NCBI RefSeq assembly: GCF_000772085.1
Contig: NZ_CP009755.1
Coordinates: 2,666,001-2,730,000, forward strand
Length of the DNA stretch: 64,000 bases
Reading direction: 5' to 3'
Source: Curtobacterium sp. MR_MD2014
GTDB taxonomy: Bacteria > Actinomycetota > Actinomycetes > Actinomycetales > Microbacteriaceae
Shown: positions 33,240-41,637 of the stretch, one piece after another
How positions within the stretch are numbered: the stretch's first letter is position 1
Layout of the letters: each line of letters starts with the position of its first letter
Translations under genes and position numbers: made by a program
Notes under the pieces: generated by a model
Seen by the model: only the letters and a program-made list of their open reading frames with translations
The model's database searches: none
What the model was told of the DNA's origin: nothing

Positions 33240-34193
33240 CTACTTGATCCCGGAGAAGCCGATGGAGTTGACGATGCGCTTGGCGAAGACGCCGAACAGC
33301 ACGATCATCGGGAGCGCGGCGACGAGGGTCGCCGCCATGAGGCCCGCCCAGTCGGTGCCGGACTGCGGCGTCTGCGACTTGAACACCCCGAGCGCGACCG
33401 TGAGGACGCGGGAGCTGTCCGTGTACGACACCATGAGCGGCCAGAAGTAGTCGTTCCACGCCGTGATGTAGGTGAGGACCGCCAGCGTCGCGATCGGCGC
33501 CGATGCCATCGGCAGGACGAGCCGGAAGAACACGCGGACCTTCCCGGCGCCGTCGATGAGTGCGGCCTCCTCGACCTCGCGGGAGATGCCGAGGAAGAAC
33601 TGCCGGAGGAAGAACACCGCGAACGGGGTCATCAGCATCGAGGGCAGGGCGATCCCGAGCAGGGTGTCGACCAGGCCGAGCGACTTGATCAGGGTGAAGT
33701 TCGGCAGGAGCGTGAAGATCGTGGGGACCATGAGCCCGGCGAGGAACACCCCGAACACCCGGTCGCGTCCCGGCCAGCGCAGGCGGGCGAAGGCGTAGGC
33801 GGCTCCGGCGGAGAAGAACACCTGCCCGACCGTGATCATCGTCGCGGTGACGACCGAGTTGAGCAGGTACTGCCAGAAGTTGATCGCCGCGCCGGAGCCG
33901 CCCTGCGCCAGGGCCTCCTCGGTGGACTGCAGGCCGAACACCCGCTCGAACCCGCCCATGCTGAAGCCGGTCGGCAGCAGTGAGGTGGGGTCGGCGGAGA
34001 TCGCGCCGTTCGACGACAGCGCGGTCCGGAGGATCCAGTAGAAGGGGAACAGGGTCACGACGATCACGGCGATCATCGCGGTCCAGGCGAGGACCCGTCC
34101 GACGGACGGCTTCGGACGCGGGGGCTTCGCGCCGCGGGTGGTGAGGGCGCGCGTGGTGGTGGGTTCGACCACCGGGGGCAGGGTGCTGGTCAT
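33240..34193 (-). CDS. Carbohydrate ABC permease (MalG type)
   Basis: The 317-residue protein has an N-terminal cytoplasmic segment rich in Thr/Arg/Pro, then six helices starting VLAWTAMIAVIVVTLFPFYW. The EAA loop EEAALIDGAGKVRVFFRLVLPM (about 215) is where the ATPase docks. It pairs with the permease at 34226-35197. ATG 34193 is chosen because the helix pattern begins shortly after; the frame is open upstream but overlaps the other permease. Confidence 0.9.
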   Translation of the reverse strand: MTSTLPPVVEPTTTRALTTRGAKPPRPKPSVGRVLAWTAMIAVIVVTLFPFYWILRTALSSNGAISADPTSLLPTGFSMGGFERVFGLQSTEEALAQGGSGAAINFWQYLLNSVVTATMITVGQVFFSAGAAYAFARLRWPGRDRVFGVFLAGLMVPTIFTLLPNFTLIKSLGLVDTLLGIALPSMLMTPFAVFFLRQFFLGISREVEEAALIDGAGKVRVFFRLVLPMASAPIATLAVLTYITAWNDYFWPLMVSYTDSSRVLTVALGVFKSQTPQSGTDWAGLMAATLVAALPMIVLFGVFAKRIVNSIGFSGIK

Positions 34194-34225
34194 CGTCGAC
34201 TCGCTTCCGGTTGCTTCGGTGGCCG

Positions 34226-35197
34226 TCAGTCCAGGTCGCTCTCGCCGGAGCGCGAGAGTCGGTACTGGACGATCGTGATGATGCTCAGGACGACGAGGAG
34301 TGCCACCGAGACGGCGGACGCGTACCCGAACTGGAACCGGCCGAAGGCCAGGTTGTAGATGTAGTTCTGCACGACGTTCGTGGCGTTGGCGGGGCCGCCC
34401 TGGGTGGTGATCGCGACCGTGTCGAACACCTGGAACGAGCCGATGATCGTGATGATGAGCACCAGTGACAGGATCGGGCGCAGCAGCGGGACCGTGATCC
34501 GCCAGAACATCTTCCACTCGCTCGCACCGTCGATGCGGCCGGCCTCGTAGACGCTCTCCGGCAGCGCCTGCAGGCCCGCGAAGATGAGCAGTGCGGTGTA
34601 ACCGACGTTCCGCCAGACGTTGATGAAGGCGATCGTGGGGATGCCCCAGACGTCGCTCTGCAGGAACGGGATGCGTCCGACACCGATCGCCGACAGGACC
34701 TCGTTGCCGATGCCGAGCTGCGTGTCGAGGATCCAGAGCCAGATGAGTGCCGCGACGACGTTCGACACCAGGTAGGGCGCGAGCACGATGCCCCGGACGA
34801 AGGTCGACTGCGTGAGCCGGTGCATCATGACGGCGATGAAGAGCGCCAGGACCGTCTGGAAGCCGATGTTCAGCACGACGTACTCGACGGTGACGAGCAT
34901 CGAGTTCCAGAAGATCGAGTCCTGCACCAGGCGCTCGTAGTTCTGCAGGCCCGTGAACACCGGCGGGGTGAGCAGGTTGTACGTGGTGAAGCTGAGCCAG
35001 ATGCCCCGGATCGTCGGCCAGAGCAGGAACACCGCGAACCCGACCGACGCGGGGGCGATGAACACGAGCGCGAGCCACAGGTCGTTCCGTCGTCGCCGGC
35101 GTGGTGTGGTGGTCCGGGCACGTGCCGTGTCGGCACTCCGCGCGGTCCGTGGTGGTGCCGTCACCAGGGGTGACGACAAGGGGCTCTCGGTTGCCAT
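34226..35197 (-). CDS. Carbohydrate ABC permease (MalF type)
   Basis: The 323-residue protein has six helices (first LALVFIAPASVGFAVFLLWP, about 41-60) and the EAA motif YEAGRIDGASEWKMFWRITVP (about 216). AAGGAG lies six bases upstream of the ATG at 35197. It is the first gene of the operon permease-permease-binding protein, transcribed from a promoter at 35247-35275. Confidence 0.92.
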   Translation of the reverse strand: MATESPLSSPLVTAPPRTARSADTARARTTTPRRRRRNDLWLALVFIAPASVGFAVFLLWPTIRGIWLSFTTYNLLTPPVFTGLQNYERLVQDSIFWNSMLVTVEYVVLNIGFQTVLALFIAVMMHRLTQSTFVRGIVLAPYLVSNVVAALIWLWILDTQLGIGNEVLSAIGVGRIPFLQSDVWGIPTIAFINVWRNVGYTALLIFAGLQALPESVYEAGRIDGASEWKMFWRITVPLLRPILSLVLIITIIGSFQVFDTVAITTQGGPANATNVVQNYIYNLAFGRFQFGYASAVSVALLVVLSIITIVQYRLSRSGESDLD

Positions 35198-35246
35198 CGC
35201 GACTCCTTCGTCTGCGGCGGACTGACGTCGGCAGTCCGTGGCGGGG

Positions 35247-35275
35247 AATCTACACGTGGGGACTCGGCCTCACAA
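35247..35275 (-). promoter_or_regulatory. Promoter of the carbohydrate ABC operon
   Basis: On the minus strand, TTGTGA (35275-35270), a 17-base spacer and TAGATT (35252-35247) form a good sigma-70-type promoter. CACGTG lies directly upstream of the -10. Confidence 0.6.
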
Positions 35276-35317
35276 GGACCGATTTGTGGCGCGCTCCAAG
35301 GGGTTGTCACGTGTAGA
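35249..35317. promoter_or_regulatory. Paired inverted operator-like sites between ABC operon and oxidoreductase gene
   Basis: TCTACACGTG at 35249-35258 and its exact complement CACGTGTAGA at 35308-35317 are 49 bases apart. One lies in the leftward promoter spacer. The other overlaps a rightward TTGTCA (-35, 35304-35309), which is 17 bases from a weak -10 near 35327. CACGTG with a central CG is common in LacI-family operators, so the LacI regulator at 36831 is the likely binder, possibly by looping. Confidence 0.5.
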
Positions 35318-35394
35318 CCGCCGTGCAATGCTTGGCGGCGATCGCGACGGAGCGACCTGCTCGGCGACACGTCCCCCACCTCGGAAGGTCACTG

Positions 35395-36627
35395 ATGATC
35401 AGCATCGGAATGGTCGGAGCCGGCCAGTTCGCGCCCCAGTTCGCCAAGCTCTTCAAGATCCACCCGGACGTCGACCGGGTGTTCGTCACCGACGTGGTCG
35501 AGGGCCGCGCCGAGGACCTCGTCGCCGCCCAGCACCTCGACGGCACGCTCGAGGACTTCGACGCCGTGCTCGCCTCGGACGTCGACGCCGTCGCGATCTT
35601 CACCCAGCGGTGGACGCACGGTCCGCTCGTCGTCCGCGCCCTCCGGGCCGGCAAGCACGTGTACTCCGCCGTGCCGATGGCGGTCACCGAGGACGAGATC
35701 GCCGCGATCATCGAAGCCGTCCGCGAGACGGGGCTCACCTACATGATGGGCGAGACGAGCCACTACAACCCGGCGACGGTCTTTGCGCGGAAGCAGGTGG
35801 CCGAGGGCGCCTTCGGCCGGGTGTTCTACGCCGAGGGCGACTACGTCCACGACATGGACCTCGGCTTCTACGCCGCCTACCAGTACAGCGGCGGCGAGCA
35901 GTGGAAGCGCACTGCGAGCTACCCGCCCATGCTCTACCCGACGCACTCGGTCGGTGGCGTCCTCGGCGCGATCCCCGGACACGCGGTCAGCGTCAGCTGC
36001 ATCGGCGTCAAGGACGACCGCGACGACGGCGTCTTCGACAAGGAGGTCAGCCAGTTCGACAACGACTTCTCGAACGCGACCGCCCTGTTCGAGCTCGACA
36101 ACGGCGGTGTCGTCCGGATCAACGAGATGCGACGGGTCGGCTACCCGTCGCACCTCCGCGAGTCCCGCTTCCGGTACTTCGGCACCGAGGCCAGCTTCGA
36201 GCAGCTCGCGACGGTCAGCGTGTGGCAGGACAAGGAGGCCGTGCACGACGTCAGCGACCAGATCGACACCCGCCCGACGATGGAGCTCGACGACCCGCGT
36301 CTCGCCGACGTCGACCCGGCCCTCCGGGACGCGTTCGTGTCCGGCTACGCCCCCGTGCACGACGTCGACCGCCTGCCCGCCGAGTTCGACGGGGTGCCGA
36401 CCGGGCACGAGGGCAGCCACCACTTCCTGGTCGACGACTTCGTCCGCGCGGTCGTCGACGGGACGCTCCCCCCGGTGAACGCCTGGGTCGCCGCCCGGTA
36501 CACGCTGCCCGGCATCGTCGCGCACCGGTCGGCCCTGCAGGGCGGCGTGCGGCTGCCCGTCCCCGACCACGGCGACGCACCCGAGCCCGCCACCAGCACC
36601 GTCTCGTCTAGGATCGCGAGCGAGTAG
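35395..36627 (+). CDS. Gfo/Idh/MocA-family oxidoreductase
   Basis: The 410-residue product starts MISIGMVGAGQFAPQFAKLF, a Rossmann fold for NAD(P), then AGKHVYSAVPMAVTEDE, where EKP of the family is replaced by AVP, and a C-terminal sugar-binding domain (RYFGTEASFEQL). Such enzymes oxidise or epimerise sugars and inositols. It is divergent from a sugar importer and upstream of a LacI repressor, so it probably acts on the imported sugar. GGAAGG precedes the ATG at 35395. The Lys of the usual EKP motif appears missing, which may shift the catalytic mechanism. Confidence 0.9.
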   Translation: MISIGMVGAGQFAPQFAKLFKIHPDVDRVFVTDVVEGRAEDLVAAQHLDGTLEDFDAVLASDVDAVAIFTQRWTHGPLVVRALRAGKHVYSAVPMAVTEDEIAAIIEAVRETGLTYMMGETSHYNPATVFARKQVAEGAFGRVFYAEGDYVHDMDLGFYAAYQYSGGEQWKRTASYPPMLYPTHSVGGVLGAIPGHAVSVSCIGVKDDRDDGVFDKEVSQFDNDFSNATALFELDNGGVVRINEMRRVGYPSHLRESRFRYFGTEASFEQLATVSVWQDKEAVHDVSDQIDTRPTMELDDPRLADVDPALRDAFVSGYAPVHDVDRLPAEFDGVPTGHEGSHHFLVDDFVRAVVDGTLPPVNAWVAARYTLPGIVAHRSALQGGVRLPVPDHGDAPEPATSTVSSRIASE

Positions 36628-36642
36628 CCCGCCGCTCGGCGA

Positions 36643-36710
36643 CGGACGGCGCCCGACCACGGTCGTCACCCGACGTCGGACGGCGCCCGACGACGACCGT
36701 CACCCGACGA
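36643..36710. repeat. Two tandem copies of a 34-bp unit
   Basis: CGGACGGCGCCCGAC...TCACCCGACG occurs twice in tandem with small differences, in the 203-base gap before the LacI gene. The unit contains GTCGGACGGCGCCCGAC-like dyads. Nothing else of note is seen in the gap. Confidence 0.7.
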
Positions 36711-36830
36711 CGTCGAGGAGTCCGCGCGGGCATCCCGTGCGACCAGTGCGGCCCGGCCCCGTCCCGTGACGGCGCCGGGCCGCTCCCGTCGGCCCGAGCG
36801 GCCGACGGACCGACCGACGAAGGTGATCCC

Positions 36831-37844
36831 GTGACCGTGCCGACCAACCCGAGGGCGGTCACCCGTGCGGACGTCGCCCGGTACGCAGGGGTGAGCACGT
36901 CGGTCGTCAGCTACGTCGTGCACGACGGACCGCGCCCGGTCGCCGCGGAGACGGCAGCGCGGGTCCGCGAGGCCATCCGGGTGCTCGGCTACCGCCCGAA
37001 CGCGAGCGCCCAGGCACTCCGCACCGGCTCCTCGAAGATGCTCGGCCTGATCGTGCCCGAGCTCGACAACCCGTTCTGGTCGGAGCTCGCGGTGGCCGTC
37101 ACGCACGCCGCGGCGGCCCGGGGGTACGACCTCCTCATCGCGAACAGCGACGGGGACGCCCAGCAGGAGCGGGAGCGGCTCCGCACGCTGTCCGCCCGGC
37201 AGGTCGACGGGATCATCGTGACGAGCATCATGACGCACCCCGACCTGTCGTCGACGACCGACCCCGGCATCCCGATGGTGCTGCTCAACACCTTCTTCGA
37301 GGTACCCGAGTACGCGAGCATCGGCGTCGACGCCCTGCGCGGCGCCCGCGAGGGCACGCAGCACCTCGTCGACCACGGCTACCGGGAGATCGGGCTCGTC
37401 ATGGGGCACACCGGGTCGATGGAGCTCCGCGAGCAGGGGTGGATGCAGGCCCTGCGCGCGGCCGGGCTGCCGGACGGACCGATCGTGCGCTGCTCGTTCG
37501 ACCGCGCCGGCGGGTACGAAGCGGGCCTCCGGATGTTCGGCGGCGGCACCGGACCACGCGCCGTCTTCGTCAGCTCCGACCTGCAGGCCGTCGGACTCCT
37601 GCGCGCCCTGTACGAGCTCGGGCTCCGCTCCCCGGACGACGTCGCCGTGGTCTCGTTCGACGGCGTGGCGGAGGCCGACTACACGAACCCCCAGCTCACC
37701 GTCGTCCGGCAACCCGTCGAGGCGATGGCCGCGGCCGCGGTCGACCGGGTGCTCGCGCGGGAAGACCCCGACGACCACCACCTCGACCTGGTGCCGGCGG
37801 AACTCGTGCTCGGGGCGAGCTGCGGCTGTGACGTGCGACGCTGA
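36831..37844 (+). CDS. LacI-family transcriptional regulator
   Basis: The 337-residue product has an N-terminal LacI helix-turn-helix and hinge (VTRADVARYAGVSTSVVSYVV through NASAQALRTG, about 9-65), then a periplasmic-binding-protein-like sugar domain (LGLIVPELDNPFWSEL, ANSDGD, FVSSDLQAVG). It likely represses the adjacent sugar importer and oxidoreductase until the inducing sugar binds. GTG 36831 has GAAGG nine bases upstream. Confidence 0.93.
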   Translation: MTVPTNPRAVTRADVARYAGVSTSVVSYVVHDGPRPVAAETAARVREAIRVLGYRPNASAQALRTGSSKMLGLIVPELDNPFWSELAVAVTHAAAARGYDLLIANSDGDAQQERERLRTLSARQVDGIIVTSIMTHPDLSSTTDPGIPMVLLNTFFEVPEYASIGVDALRGAREGTQHLVDHGYREIGLVMGHTGSMELREQGWMQALRAAGLPDGPIVRCSFDRAGGYEAGLRMFGGGTGPRAVFVSSDLQAVGLLRALYELGLRSPDDVAVVSFDGVAEADYTNPQLTVVRQPVEAMAAAAVDRVLAREDPDDHHLDLVPAELVLGASCGCDVRR

Positions 37845-37847
37845 CGT

Positions 37848-37864
37848 TCTACGTCTTGTAGAGT
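37848..37864 (+). promoter_or_regulatory. Dyad and TAGAGT hexamer before the PepSY gene
   Basis: TCTAC and GTAGA flank GTCTT, and TAGAGT (37859-37864) fits TAnnnT. The hexamer is eight bases before an in-frame GTG at 37873, an alternative start of the PepSY gene. Confidence 0.4.
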
Positions 37865-37926
37865 GAGCGCTCGTGCGGCACGGTGCCGCACCTCAGCCCG
37901 ACAGCCCGACAGGACCCTGCGCTCCG

Positions 37927-39321
37927 ATGCCCGTCACCGCCCCGCCTCCGTCCCGCGGCTGGTTCGCCCAACTCCTCCTCCGCCTGCACTTCACCGCCGG
38001 GCTCTTCGTCGGCCCGTTCGTCCTGGTGGCGGCGCTCTCCGGCGCCGTGTACGCCGTCGCACCGACCGTCGAGCAGGGCGTGTACCGGCAGGAGCTCACG
38101 GCGCCGTCGTCCGCGCCTGCGCTCCCCCTCGCCGACCAGGTCGCGGCCGCCGAGCGCTACGTGGCCCGCCACCACCCGGACGACACCGTCGCCGAGGTCC
38201 GCCCGGCCCCCACGCCCGGCACCACCACGCGCGTGATGTTCACGGAGGAGGGCCTGCTCGAGTCCCAGACCCGTGCGGTGTTCGTCGACCCGGGCGACGC
38301 CGCGGTGCGCGGGGACCTGCCGGTGTACGGCACGTCGGGGTCGCTCCCCTTCCGCACCTGGATCAGCACCGTGCACCGCAGCCTGTTCCTCGGCGACGTC
38401 GGGCGGCTCTACAGCGAGACCGCGGCGTCGTGGCTCGGCATCGTGTCGCTCGCCGGCATCGGCCTCTGGGCGTTCCGCATCCGGCGCGCACGGCGGAAGC
38501 GCGACCTCGTGCTGCCGGACAACCGTGCGACCGGGTACCGGAGGACGTTCTCCTGGCACGCCGCGACGGGCGCGTGGGTGCTCCTCGGCGCGCTCTTCCT
38601 GTCGGCCACCGGCATCACCTGGTCGCACTTCGCGGGCGACAACGTCAGCGCGCTCCGCTCGACGCTCAGCTGGCAGGCGCCGACGGTCGACACCGCACTC
38701 GACGGCTCGTCGGCGACGTCGGGCGGGGAGCACGCCGGGCACCACGGCGGTGGCTCGATGCCGATGGGCTCCCCGACGACGACGCCCGAGCAGTTCGACG
38801 AGGTGCTCGCGGTCGCCCGCGACTCCGGTGTCCGCGCGGCCGAGGTCCGGATCCGTCCGCCGGCGGCCGCCGACACGGCGTGGACCGTCGAGGAGATCAA
38901 GCTCAGCTGGCCGGTCGCGATGAACGCGGTCGCGGTGGACCCGGGCACGATGACGGCGGTGTCGCGGGTCACCTGGGCCGACTACCCGCTCATGGCGAAG
39001 GCCGCCAAGCTCGGCATCAACACGCACATGGGCGCGCTGTTCGGCCTGGCGAACCAGGTCGTGCTGCTGCTCGCGGCGCTCGGGATCGCGGCGATGGTCG
39101 TGTTCGGCTACCTCATGTGGTGGCAGCGGCGTCCCACCGGCGCGCGTGCGGGTCGCGCGCCCGCCGCGGGTGCGCTGGCCAGGGCTCCGTGGTGGGGCAT
39201 CGCCGCGGTCGTCGTCGCCGCCGTCGGCCTCGCGCTGCTGCTGCCCGTCGTCGGGGTCACCCTGCTCGGGTTCCTGCTGGTCGACGCACTGGTCACGACG
39301 TTCCGTCGCCGCGCCCGGTGA
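37927..39321 (+). CDS. PepSY-associated membrane protein (PepSY_TM family)
   Basis: The 464-residue protein has four main membrane helices: LHFTAGLFVGPFVLVAALSG near the start, two in the middle, one before WWQRRPTG, plus two more at the end. Extracytoplasmic PepSY-like regions lie between them. The conserved His pairs in STVHRSLFLGDVG and INTHMGALFG are typical of PepSY_TM proteins, many of which sit in iron or copper loci. A His/Met-rich loop (GEHAGHHGGGSMPMGS, about 280) may bind metal. Function of the family is unclear. ATG 37927 fits homologue length; GTG 37873 fits the promoter. Confidence 0.85.
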   Translation: MPVTAPPPSRGWFAQLLLRLHFTAGLFVGPFVLVAALSGAVYAVAPTVEQGVYRQELTAPSSAPALPLADQVAAAERYVARHHPDDTVAEVRPAPTPGTTTRVMFTEEGLLESQTRAVFVDPGDAAVRGDLPVYGTSGSLPFRTWISTVHRSLFLGDVGRLYSETAASWLGIVSLAGIGLWAFRIRRARRKRDLVLPDNRATGYRRTFSWHAATGAWVLLGALFLSATGITWSHFAGDNVSALRSTLSWQAPTVDTALDGSSATSGGEHAGHHGGGSMPMGSPTTTPEQFDEVLAVARDSGVRAAEVRIRPPAAADTAWTVEEIKLSWPVAMNAVAVDPGTMTAVSRVTWADYPLMAKAAKLGINTHMGALFGLANQVVLLLAALGIAAMVVFGYLMWWQRRPTGARAGRAPAAGALARAPWWGIAAVVVAAVGLALLLPVVGVTLLGFLLVDALVTTFRRRAR

Positions 39322-39368
39322 CGGACGGGAGGCCCGTGGCGGTGTCGCCACGGGCCTCCCGTCCGTCA
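39319..39368. terminator. Bidirectional terminator, family A copy 5
   Basis: Perfect 23-base arms (TGACGGACGGGAGGCCCGTG... and its complement) with a GTGT loop. The left arm begins with the TGA stop codon of the PepSY gene. The hairpin ends 11 bases before the hxlA stop on the other strand. Confidence 0.9.
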
Positions 39369-39379
39369 GGTGGTCCGGA

Positions 39380-40018
39380 TCAGGCGGAGGCGGGCTCCGA
39401 GATCGCGTCGCGGAGCGCGGACGCGGCGGCGGCCACGTCGTCGGCGCTGTAGATCGCGCTGCCGGCGACCGCGATGCGGGCGCCCGAGGCCTGCACGGCC
39501 TCGATCGTGTCGGTGGTGATGCCGCCGGCGACCGAGAACGGGACGCCCGAGGCCTCGCCGTCGCGCAGCAGCGTCTCGAAGGTGAAGCCCTCCTCGGCCT
39601 GCTCGTCGAGGCCGGCGTGCATCTCGACGAACTCGGCACCGAGCGCGACGACCTCCTTCGCGCGGGCGGCCTTGTCGGGCACGCCGATCAGGTCGACGAC
39701 GATGCCCTTGCCGTGCGCCTTCGCGGCCTTCACGGCACCGGCGATGGTGGAGTCACCCGCGACGCCGAGCACGGTGACGAGGTCGGCACCGGCCGTGAAG
39801 GCGATGTCGGCCTCGAGCTCGCCGGCGTCCATCGTCTTGAGGTCGGCGAAGACGACCTTGTCCGGGTGCGCCTCCTTGATCGCGGTGATCGCGGAGAGGC
39901 CGGCGCTCTTGATCAGCGGCGTGCCGAGCTCGATGACGTCGACGTACGGCGCGGCCTTGCCGGCGAGGTCGAGGGCGGCCTCGGTGGTCAGGGTGTCCAT
40001 GGCGAACTGGAGCTGCAT
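39380..40018 (-). CDS. hxlA: 3-hexulose-6-phosphate synthase
   Basis: The 212-residue protein is an orotidine-monophosphate-decarboxylase-suprafamily barrel. Visible are MQLQFAMDTL, VIELGTPLIKSAG, VVFADLKTMDAGELEAD (the DxKxxD metal/active-site triad) and HAGLDEQAEEG. It condenses formaldehyde with ribulose 5-phosphate, the fixing step of the ribulose monophosphate pathway. The close relative 3-keto-gulonate-6-phosphate decarboxylase is an alternative, but the SIS isomerase gene next door argues for this role. GGAAGGA is eight bases from the ATG. It is 76 bases downstream of hxlB in the same direction. Confidence 0.9.
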   Translation of the reverse strand: MQLQFAMDTLTTEAALDLAGKAAPYVDVIELGTPLIKSAGLSAITAIKEAHPDKVVFADLKTMDAGELEADIAFTAGADLVTVLGVAGDSTIAGAVKAAKAHGKGIVVDLIGVPDKAARAKEVVALGAEFVEMHAGLDEQAEEGFTFETLLRDGEASGVPFSVAGGITTDTIEAVQASGARIAVAGSAIYSADDVAAAASALRDAISEPASA

Positions 40019-40094
40019 GGTGGTGTCCTTCCGGTGGTGGTTCGTGGGGGTCTCGGTGGCGCGCTCGGGTCGCATCGGCGGCGTCACGGTCGCT

Positions 40095-40667
40095 TCACTC
40101 GAGGTTCGCGTGCCGCGGCCACAGGTCGTCGGCGGAGTGCCCGCTGCGCTGCCAGAGCGCGTGGAACAGGGCGTCCCCGAGGAGCGCGACGCCCTGCTCG
40201 AACAGGCCGCCCGCGTACTGCGCCGAGGCCGTGCCGGAGCGGTCCGTCTTCGTGGCTGCGGGCAGGACGAGCGTGGTGTCGGCGACCTCGGACAGCGGGG
40301 AGTCGTCCGTCGTGCTGACGGCGAGCACCTGCGCCCCGACCTCGGTCGCGGTGCGTGCTGCCTGCACGATGCCGCCGGTGGTGCCCGAGCCGCTCGCGAC
40401 GAGCAGCAGGTCGCCCCGCCGGATCGCGGGCGTCGTGACCTCGCCGACGACGTGCACGTCGAGCCCGAGGTGCATGAGGCGCATGGCGGTCATCCGGAGC
40501 GCGAGTCCGGACCGTCCGGCGCCGTGCACGAAGACACGCTCGGCGTCGGCGAGCAGGTCGAGGGCACGCGCGAACGGTGCCTGGTCGGCGCGGCGGACGG
40601 TCGCGATCAGCTCCTGGAGCTCGTCGCCGATCACTCCGAGGGCGTCGGCGGTCGTCGTGGTGGCCAT
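40095..40667 (-). CDS. hxlB: 6-phospho-3-hexuloisomerase
   Basis: The 190-residue product is a SIS-domain sugar isomerase: VFVHGAGRSGLALRMTAMRLMHLG and LLVASGSGTTGG bind the phosphate, and the C-terminal QYAGGLFEQGVALLGDALFHAL is typical of HxlB. It converts hexulose 6-phosphate, the product of HxlA, into fructose 6-phosphate. It is the first gene of the hxlB-hxlA unit and divergent from an ATPase-LuxR regulator. Confidence 0.92.
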   Translation of the reverse strand: MATTTTADALGVIGDELQELIATVRRADQAPFARALDLLADAERVFVHGAGRSGLALRMTAMRLMHLGLDVHVVGEVTTPAIRRGDLLLVASGSGTTGGIVQAARTATEVGAQVLAVSTTDDSPLSEVADTTLVLPAATKTDRSGTASAQYAGGLFEQGVALLGDALFHALWQRSGHSADDLWPRHANLE

Positions 40668-40723
40668 GACTCCGATGCTCCTCGCGCGGGGTCGATCGCG
40701 CCGCTGCCCGGGCAGGCGGTCCA

Positions 40724-40761
40724 CCCACCCGATCGGGTGGGACCGTCCGTCCGGGTGGGAC
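40724..40761. promoter_or_regulatory. Perfect 18-bp palindrome plus direct repeat between hxlB and its regulator
   Basis: CCCACCCGATCGGGTGGG (40724-40741) is a perfect palindrome. Its right half with flank, CGGGTGGGAC, recurs at 40752-40761, 18 bases later. The sites lie 57 bases upstream of hxlB and just upstream of the regulator promoter, so they are probable operators for both directions. Confidence 0.65.
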
Positions 40762-40764
40762 GGG

Positions 40765-40770
40765 TACGTT
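40765..40770 (+). promoter_or_regulatory. -10 hexamer TACGTT of the LuxR-type regulator
   Basis: TACGTT is eight bases before the GTG at 40779, directly after the direct repeat, so a bound regulator would cover it. Confidence 0.5.
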
Positions 40771-40778
40771 CGGTCCTC

Positions 40779-41606
40779 GTGGAGACGGAACCGGACGCAC
40801 CAGCCAGCCGGATCGCGGCGTCGGAGCACGCCCGGACGGTGGCGGAGCAGGCCGACCGTCACGCGTTGACCCTCGAGTCGGTGCTCGCCGCCCTGCGCGC
40901 GAACCGCCTGTCCGACGCCGCCGCCCGTGCCGAGGCCGTCGAGATCGCCTCGGCCGCACTCGTCGAGCTCCGGACCGTGACCGACCGGCAGCGGAGCACC
41001 CTGCTCGAACCCGTCACCGGGGCCTTCTCACGGCTGCGGGCCGACCTCCGCCCGCTGGTCCGGTTCGGTGACCTCGACGTGCAGTTCGTCGAGCCGCCGA
41101 CGACCGGCAGGGCCCTGCCCGGGGACGTCGCGCACAGCGCACGAGCGATCGTCCGCACGGCCGTGCTCGCCCTGGTCGACGGCGGGGTCGCCCGACGCGT
41201 CCGGATCCAGTGGGACTGCGACGGGCGCAACCTGCTCATGCAGCTCCGGGACGACGGAGCCGGCACACTCGACACCCACGACGATGCCGTGCGCCCGATC
41301 GCCGAGCGGGTCGTCGCCCTCGACGGCACGATGCACGTCGACTCCACGCCGGGCTGGGGCTCGACCCTGGACATCTCGCTCCCCCTCGACCCGGCGCCGG
41401 GCGCGGCCGACCTGCCGGAGGACACCGACCTGACCGAGCGGGAGCGCGACGTGCTGCGGCTCGTGGTGACCGGCGTCGGGAACCGGGAGATCGCCGAGGG
41501 GCTCGGGATCAGTCCGAACACGGTCAAGTACCACGTGGCGAACCTGCTCCGGAAGCACGGTGCCCGCACCCGTGCGGAACTCGCCGCGCTCGGCGCCCGC
41601 CCCTGA
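40779..41606 (+). CDS. LuxR-type regulator with a degenerate histidine-kinase-like ATPase domain
   Basis: The 275-residue product starts METEPDAPASRIAASEH. Residues about 30-90 are helical. About 110-205 resemble an HATPase_c domain: DDGAG (G1-like) and DSTPGWGSTLDISLPL (G2-like) are clear, but the N box is poor and no phospho-accepting His is visible. About 217-272 are a LuxR helix-turn-helix (LTERERDVLRLVVTG, ISPNTVKYHVANLL). There is no receiver domain. It thus looks like a one-protein regulator in which nucleotide or ligand binding replaces phosphorylation. It is divergent from hxlB-hxlA and likely controls them. Confidence 0.82.
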   Translation: METEPDAPASRIAASEHARTVAEQADRHALTLESVLAALRANRLSDAAARAEAVEIASAALVELRTVTDRQRSTLLEPVTGAFSRLRADLRPLVRFGDLDVQFVEPPTTGRALPGDVAHSARAIVRTAVLALVDGGVARRVRIQWDCDGRNLLMQLRDDGAGTLDTHDDAVRPIAERVVALDGTMHVDSTPGWGSTLDISLPLDPAPGAADLPEDTDLTERERDVLRLVVTGVGNREIAEGLGISPNTVKYHVANLLRKHGARTRAELAALGARP

Positions 41607-41637
41607 GCGCTGATCGGCGGGCGTGGGGCGCCTCCGT

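Noticed and set aside
39380..40018. 3-keto-L-gulonate-6-phosphate decarboxylase (ascorbate pathway)
   Set aside because: Same superfamily, but the SIS-type HxlB partner and absence of other ula genes favour hexulose-phosphate synthase.
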